Assembly: GCA_001709035.1 (NCBI GenBank) | Contig: LVKA01000008.1 | Coordinates: forward strand, 1,116,001 to 1,180,000 | Direction of reading: 5' to 3' | From: Candidatus Thiodiazotropha endoloripes | GTDB lineage: Bacteria > Pseudomonadota > Gammaproteobacteria > Chromatiales > Chromatiaceae | DNA length: 64,000 bases | Part shown: one piece after another, positions 63,970 to 64,000 of the stretch | Layout of the letters: each line of letters starts with the position of its first letter | How positions within the stretch are numbered: position 1 is the stretch's first letter | Position numbers and translations under genes: made by a program | The notes under the pieces: model-generated | The model's input: only the letters and a program-made list of their open reading frames with translations | The model's database searches: none | What the model was told of the DNA's origin: nothing

Positions 63970-64000
63970 ATGAAAAGTGCAAAATCGATACGACGTGTGA
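63970..64000 (+). CDS. Possible start of a gene cut by the window edge
   Basis: An ATG at 63970 follows AAGG at a 9-nt spacing and opens MKSAKSIRRV with no stop before the edge. Only ten codons are visible, so this is a weak call. Nothing else is seen between 63705 and 63969. Confidence 0.25.
   Translation, partial: MKSAKSIRRV

Overview
The window looks like the chromosome of a gammaproteobacterium, most likely a sulfur-oxidising or Chromatiales-type lineage. This is inferred from gene order (queA-tgt, yajC-secD-secF, suhB, trmJ, cysE, iscR-iscS-iscU-iscA-hscB-hscA-fdx-iscX), protein style and moderate GC content. No phage, transposase or CRISPR array was found. Both ends cut through genes or possible genes.

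Layout. (1) 0-3.6 kb: the tail of a fibronectin-III-like protein, an exosortase-type ATPase fused to an OmpA domain, and a small PEP-CTERM-type exported protein; this looks like the edge of an envelope or exopolysaccharide locus. (2) 3.66-8.46 kb, minus strand: a four-gene operon of anchored Sel1-like protein, exported VWA protein, ABC ATPase and ABC permease, resembling the accessory genes beside type VI secretion PpkA kinases but without a kinase. (3) 8.5-14.7 kb: tRNA-Leu(CAA), a GGDEF-EAL protein, an alpha/beta hydrolase, queA, a candidate small RNA and tgt. (4) 14.76-43.73 kb: a 29-kb block that separates tgt from yajC, which are normally adjacent, and has related palindromic repeats at both edges. 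It holds a TolQ/ExbD/ExbD/AgmX-TonB motor operon with three TPR proteins and ApbE; a DUF3187-type protein; pcm, a membrane spermidine-synthase-like protein and lgt; an exported M1-type peptidase; and a divergent cluster of exported haem proteins, beta-barrels, a TlpA thioredoxin and DUF4266/DUF3570-type proteins. (5) 44-60 kb: yajC-secD-secF, suhB, trmJ, cysE, the complete isc operon, a thioredoxin-like protein, an OmpA-type lipoprotein and a fused 2-oxoacid:acceptor oxidoreductase alpha/gamma subunit. (6) 60-64 kb: a VOC protein, a lipase, a small membrane protein and a short-chain dehydrogenase behind two matching operator-like palindromes.

The most notable observations are the repeat-bounded 29-kb block, the motor operon with an adjacent ApbE and a possible flavinylation motif, the divergent haem/beta-barrel cluster with an HzsA-like protein, the candidate C-rich small RNA between queA and tgt, and a strong terminator hairpin inside the isc operon directly before hscB. 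All family assignments come from reading motifs by eye; no database search was run.
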